From assembly GCA_034439755.1 (NCBI GenBank), contig JAWXAZ010000098.1, forward strand, positions 62,001 through 126,000: a stretch of DNA of 64,000 nucleotides. Reading direction: 5' to 3'. Below the pieces are notes generated by a model. It ran no database searches and was not told where the DNA came from. It saw only the letters and a list, made by a program, of their open reading frames with translations. Made by a program: the position numbers and the translations under genes. Numbering within the stretch: position 1 is the stretch's first letter; every line of letters starts with the position of its first letter. Source of the DNA: B1 sp034439755 (GTDB taxonomy: Bacteria > Bacteroidota > Bacteroidia > UKL13-3). Shown here one piece after another: positions 63,401-64,000 of this stretch.

Positions 63401-64000
63401 CTTCTACTTCTGGAGGTTCTAATCCAGTTGCAACACGTGCTAAATTATTCTCTATGGGCAACGATTCAATTGCTAGTTCAATGGGCGTTTTGGTTGATCC
63501 ATTTAATTATATAAATCCGGTATTTGCTCCAGCACCTGGTTCACCCGCTAATTCTGGTGCCTCATTTAGTGGCAGTAAAATTTCTGATGCATTCTTTGCG
63601 CCAACTACTTTCCGCGGAGCTATGGGCGCTAACCCAGATAGCAACTGGACAAATTGCTGGTGTAATTTTGACCCACAAAATGCCAATTATAGCTCTTCAC
63701 CAATTAACAACCCAGGTGCAACTGCAAACTTTACAGCACCAGCATCTAGCACAACCCTTAAAGTTGATTTTGTAAACAGTTCATCAAACGCAACTGCTTA
63801 CTTTTGGGATTTTGGAGTAGCTTTGAGCACAAGCGATACAAGCTCAACTATGAGTCCGAGTTTCACCTTCCCTGCCAATGGTACTTATACGGTAACTTTA
63901 ACCGCAAGAAGCAAATGTGGTAACTCGGTTGTAACAAAACAAGTGGTAATTAACGATGTTAGTATTTTACCAGTAGTTGATTTTAACTATAGCCAAAATT
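60493..64000 (+). CDS. Large secreted repeat protein with PKD domains (3' end outside window)
   Basis: The frame is open from the ATG at 60493 to the window edge, at least 1169 residues. It starts with a signal peptide (MKKFNLLLLGCFISLFSLAQ). Two ~435-residue near-identical modules follow (60565-61869 and 62380-63690), rich in short beta-strands with NxGDWGGVVILGKA, CTTCPGS, IEGDLDNA and WFGGNVNAKYLVS, consistent with a beta-helix. Between them are an Ig-like stretch and a PKD domain (TYSWNFGDGNN); another PKD domain follows the second. Such proteins in Bacteroidota usually end in a T9SS tail, which would lie beyond the window. It shares an upstream regulatory array with the TonB receptor, so the two probably act together. 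Alternative ATGs at 60481 and 60484 are in frame. Confidence 0.9.
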   Translation, partial: MKKFNLLLLGCFISLFSLAQKSRTVSGAITTNTTFYSDTVYTLDGYVFVKNNAVLTIQPGTVVKGKAGNKSTLIITRNGSIQANGTANRPIVFTSEKPTGQRNKGDWGGVVILGKAIINRPTDCTTCPGSTVAASETGIQNAIEGDLDNAAGDALYGGTDNNHSSGVFRYVRIEFAGTVITPGNEINGLTFGGVGKGTTVEYVQVSFADDDAFEWFGGNVNAKYLVSHRNVDDDLDTDFGFSGKIQFAICQRDSALFDIGSGPTTNGFESDNDAAGTEATPNTEAVFSNITVLGPLANGKPLGYSNSFQNAARIRRNSSMSLFNSVVMGYPDAIFVDGARSSNKFQNDTLFVKNNILAGNLRAVNASTSGGSNPIATRAKLFASGNDSIFSSDNILFNPFSYLAPDFRPALNSPANSGASFIGSKISDPFFTQTSFKGAMGSENWTNCWCNFDPQTADYTNGNINNMPLTYDAGKDSAICSGKSLVIGQNLTGAYKALWMPATGLSSITAARPTANPSVTTKYFVTISDSITGCFLMDSILVTVNPNPSANFTSVAGATGLVTFTNTSTNATTYSWNFGDGNNSTSANPTHTYAANGVYNVTLTATSGACINVTSRQVNASGIASQLRAFTGDITSNTTFYNDTIYIINGYTYVKNNAVLTIQPGTIIKGGANKASLIITRNGSIIANGTKNQPIVFTSGKPAGQRNKGDWGGVVILGKAVINRPTDCTTCPGSAVAAGEAGIQNAIEGDLDNATGDALYGGNDNNHSSGSLKYVRIEYAGTVITPGNEINGLTMGGLGKGTTLEHIQVSFADDDAFEWFGGNVNAKYLVSYRNVDDDLDVDFGFSGKVQFAICQRDSALFDIGSGPTTNGFESDNDAAGTEAKPYTDPTFSNITVLGPLANGIPLGYSNSFQNGARIRRNSSTSLFNSIIMGYPDAVFIDGARSVNKNQNDTLLFKNNILAGNLRAVNASTSGGSNPVATRAKLFSMGNDSIASSMGVLVDPFNYINPVFAPAPGSPANSGASFSGSKISDAFFAPTTFRGAMGANPDSNWTNCWCNFDPQNANYSSSPINNPGATANFTAPASSTTLKVDFVNSSSNATAYFWDFGVALSTSDTSSTMSPSFTFPANGTYTVTLTARSKCGNSVVTKQVVINDVSILPVVDFNYSQN
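60565..61869 (+). repeat. Internal protein-coding repeat, copy A
   Basis: Encodes ~435 residues that recur 1815 bases (605 codons) downstream with long identical stretches, for example the GDWGGVVILGKA, FADDDAFEWFGGNVNAKYLV and AGNLRAVNASTSGGSNP segments, and the same end NWTNCWCNFDPQ. Confidence 0.9.
62380..63690 (+). repeat. Internal protein-coding repeat, copy B
   Basis: Second copy of the module. Differences from copy A are mostly single-residue and cluster in the stretch before the final NWTNCWCNFDPQ; silent differences are more frequent than replacements by eye, suggesting an old duplication kept under constraint. Confidence 0.85.

Noticed and set aside
1..64000. tRNA, rRNA, tmRNA, RNase P or SRP RNA genes
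   Set aside because: I looked through the intergenic regions for their conserved cores and saw none; a covariance search would settle it.

Overview
This is an AT-rich chromosomal window from a member of the Bacteroidota, most likely class Bacteroidia in the broad sense; the order cannot be fixed from the sequence. The evidence is type IX secretion (T9SS) C-terminal sorting domains, a fused SecDF, a bacterial geranylgeranylglyceryl-phosphate synthase family gene, an SDR-type threonine dehydrogenase, a LytS/LytTR-type sensor pair with a Reg_prop-like propeller, a carboxypeptidase-regulatory-domain TonB receptor, and several promoters of the Bacteroidota form TTTG-N19-21-TAnnTTTG. I found no rRNA, tRNA, phage, insertion sequence or CRISPR array.

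Layout. 1-8.6 kb: the tail of a T9SS-secreted protein, then housekeeping genes (polyprenyl synthase, radA, a HAD phosphatase, GGGP synthase, B12-dependent ribonucleotide reductase nrdJ). 8.7-17.5 kb: envelope genes (YfhO-family membrane protein, a 47-residue FeoB-associated-type protein, an OmpA-family protein, secDF, exbBD) and uridine kinase. 17.5-24.2 kb: a TetR-controlled RND efflux operon with a clear inverted-repeat operator. 24.2-24.6 kb: two almost identical 78-nt RNA-like elements, each ending in an intrinsic terminator, followed by an ABC-F ATPase. 26.3-30.3 kb: a LytTR regulator and its sensor kinase, which is split by a frameshift. 30.3-43 kb: prmA, an SRPBCC/GyrI-like protein, an MBL hydrolase, a TolB-like/outer-membrane-barrel protein, recQ with a divergent alkyltransferase-like gene, an AhpD-like protein, a TPR hybrid histidine kinase and sucD. 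43.1-49.1 kb: a probable glycoconjugate cluster (oxygenase, polytopic membrane protein, GT2, methyltransferase, two CDP-tyvelose-epimerase-like SDRs). 49.2-57.3 kb: threonine dehydrogenase and glycine C-acetyltransferase, which together turn threonine into glycine and acetyl-CoA, with a HAD phosphatase, aminopeptidase P, a 17-unit minisatellite, murF and a VCBS/T9SS protein between them. 57.3-64 kb: a TonB-dependent receptor and a very large secreted protein that runs off the window.

Most notable points. (1) The twin RNAs at 24.33-24.56 kb differ at only four bases, and these four form two compensatory base-pair swaps in the terminator stem. (2) The TonB receptor and the following secreted protein each carry an upstream array of TAAC-like repeats with an exact 11-bp period, ending at the same distance from a TAnnTTTG box. 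This resembles a Pho box or another OmpR/PhoB-family site and implies shared control. (3) The gene at 60493 is open to the window edge and contains two ~435-residue near-identical repeats. Many gene starts below were moved inward from the longest reading frame to the ATG that fits the signal peptide or family N-terminus.
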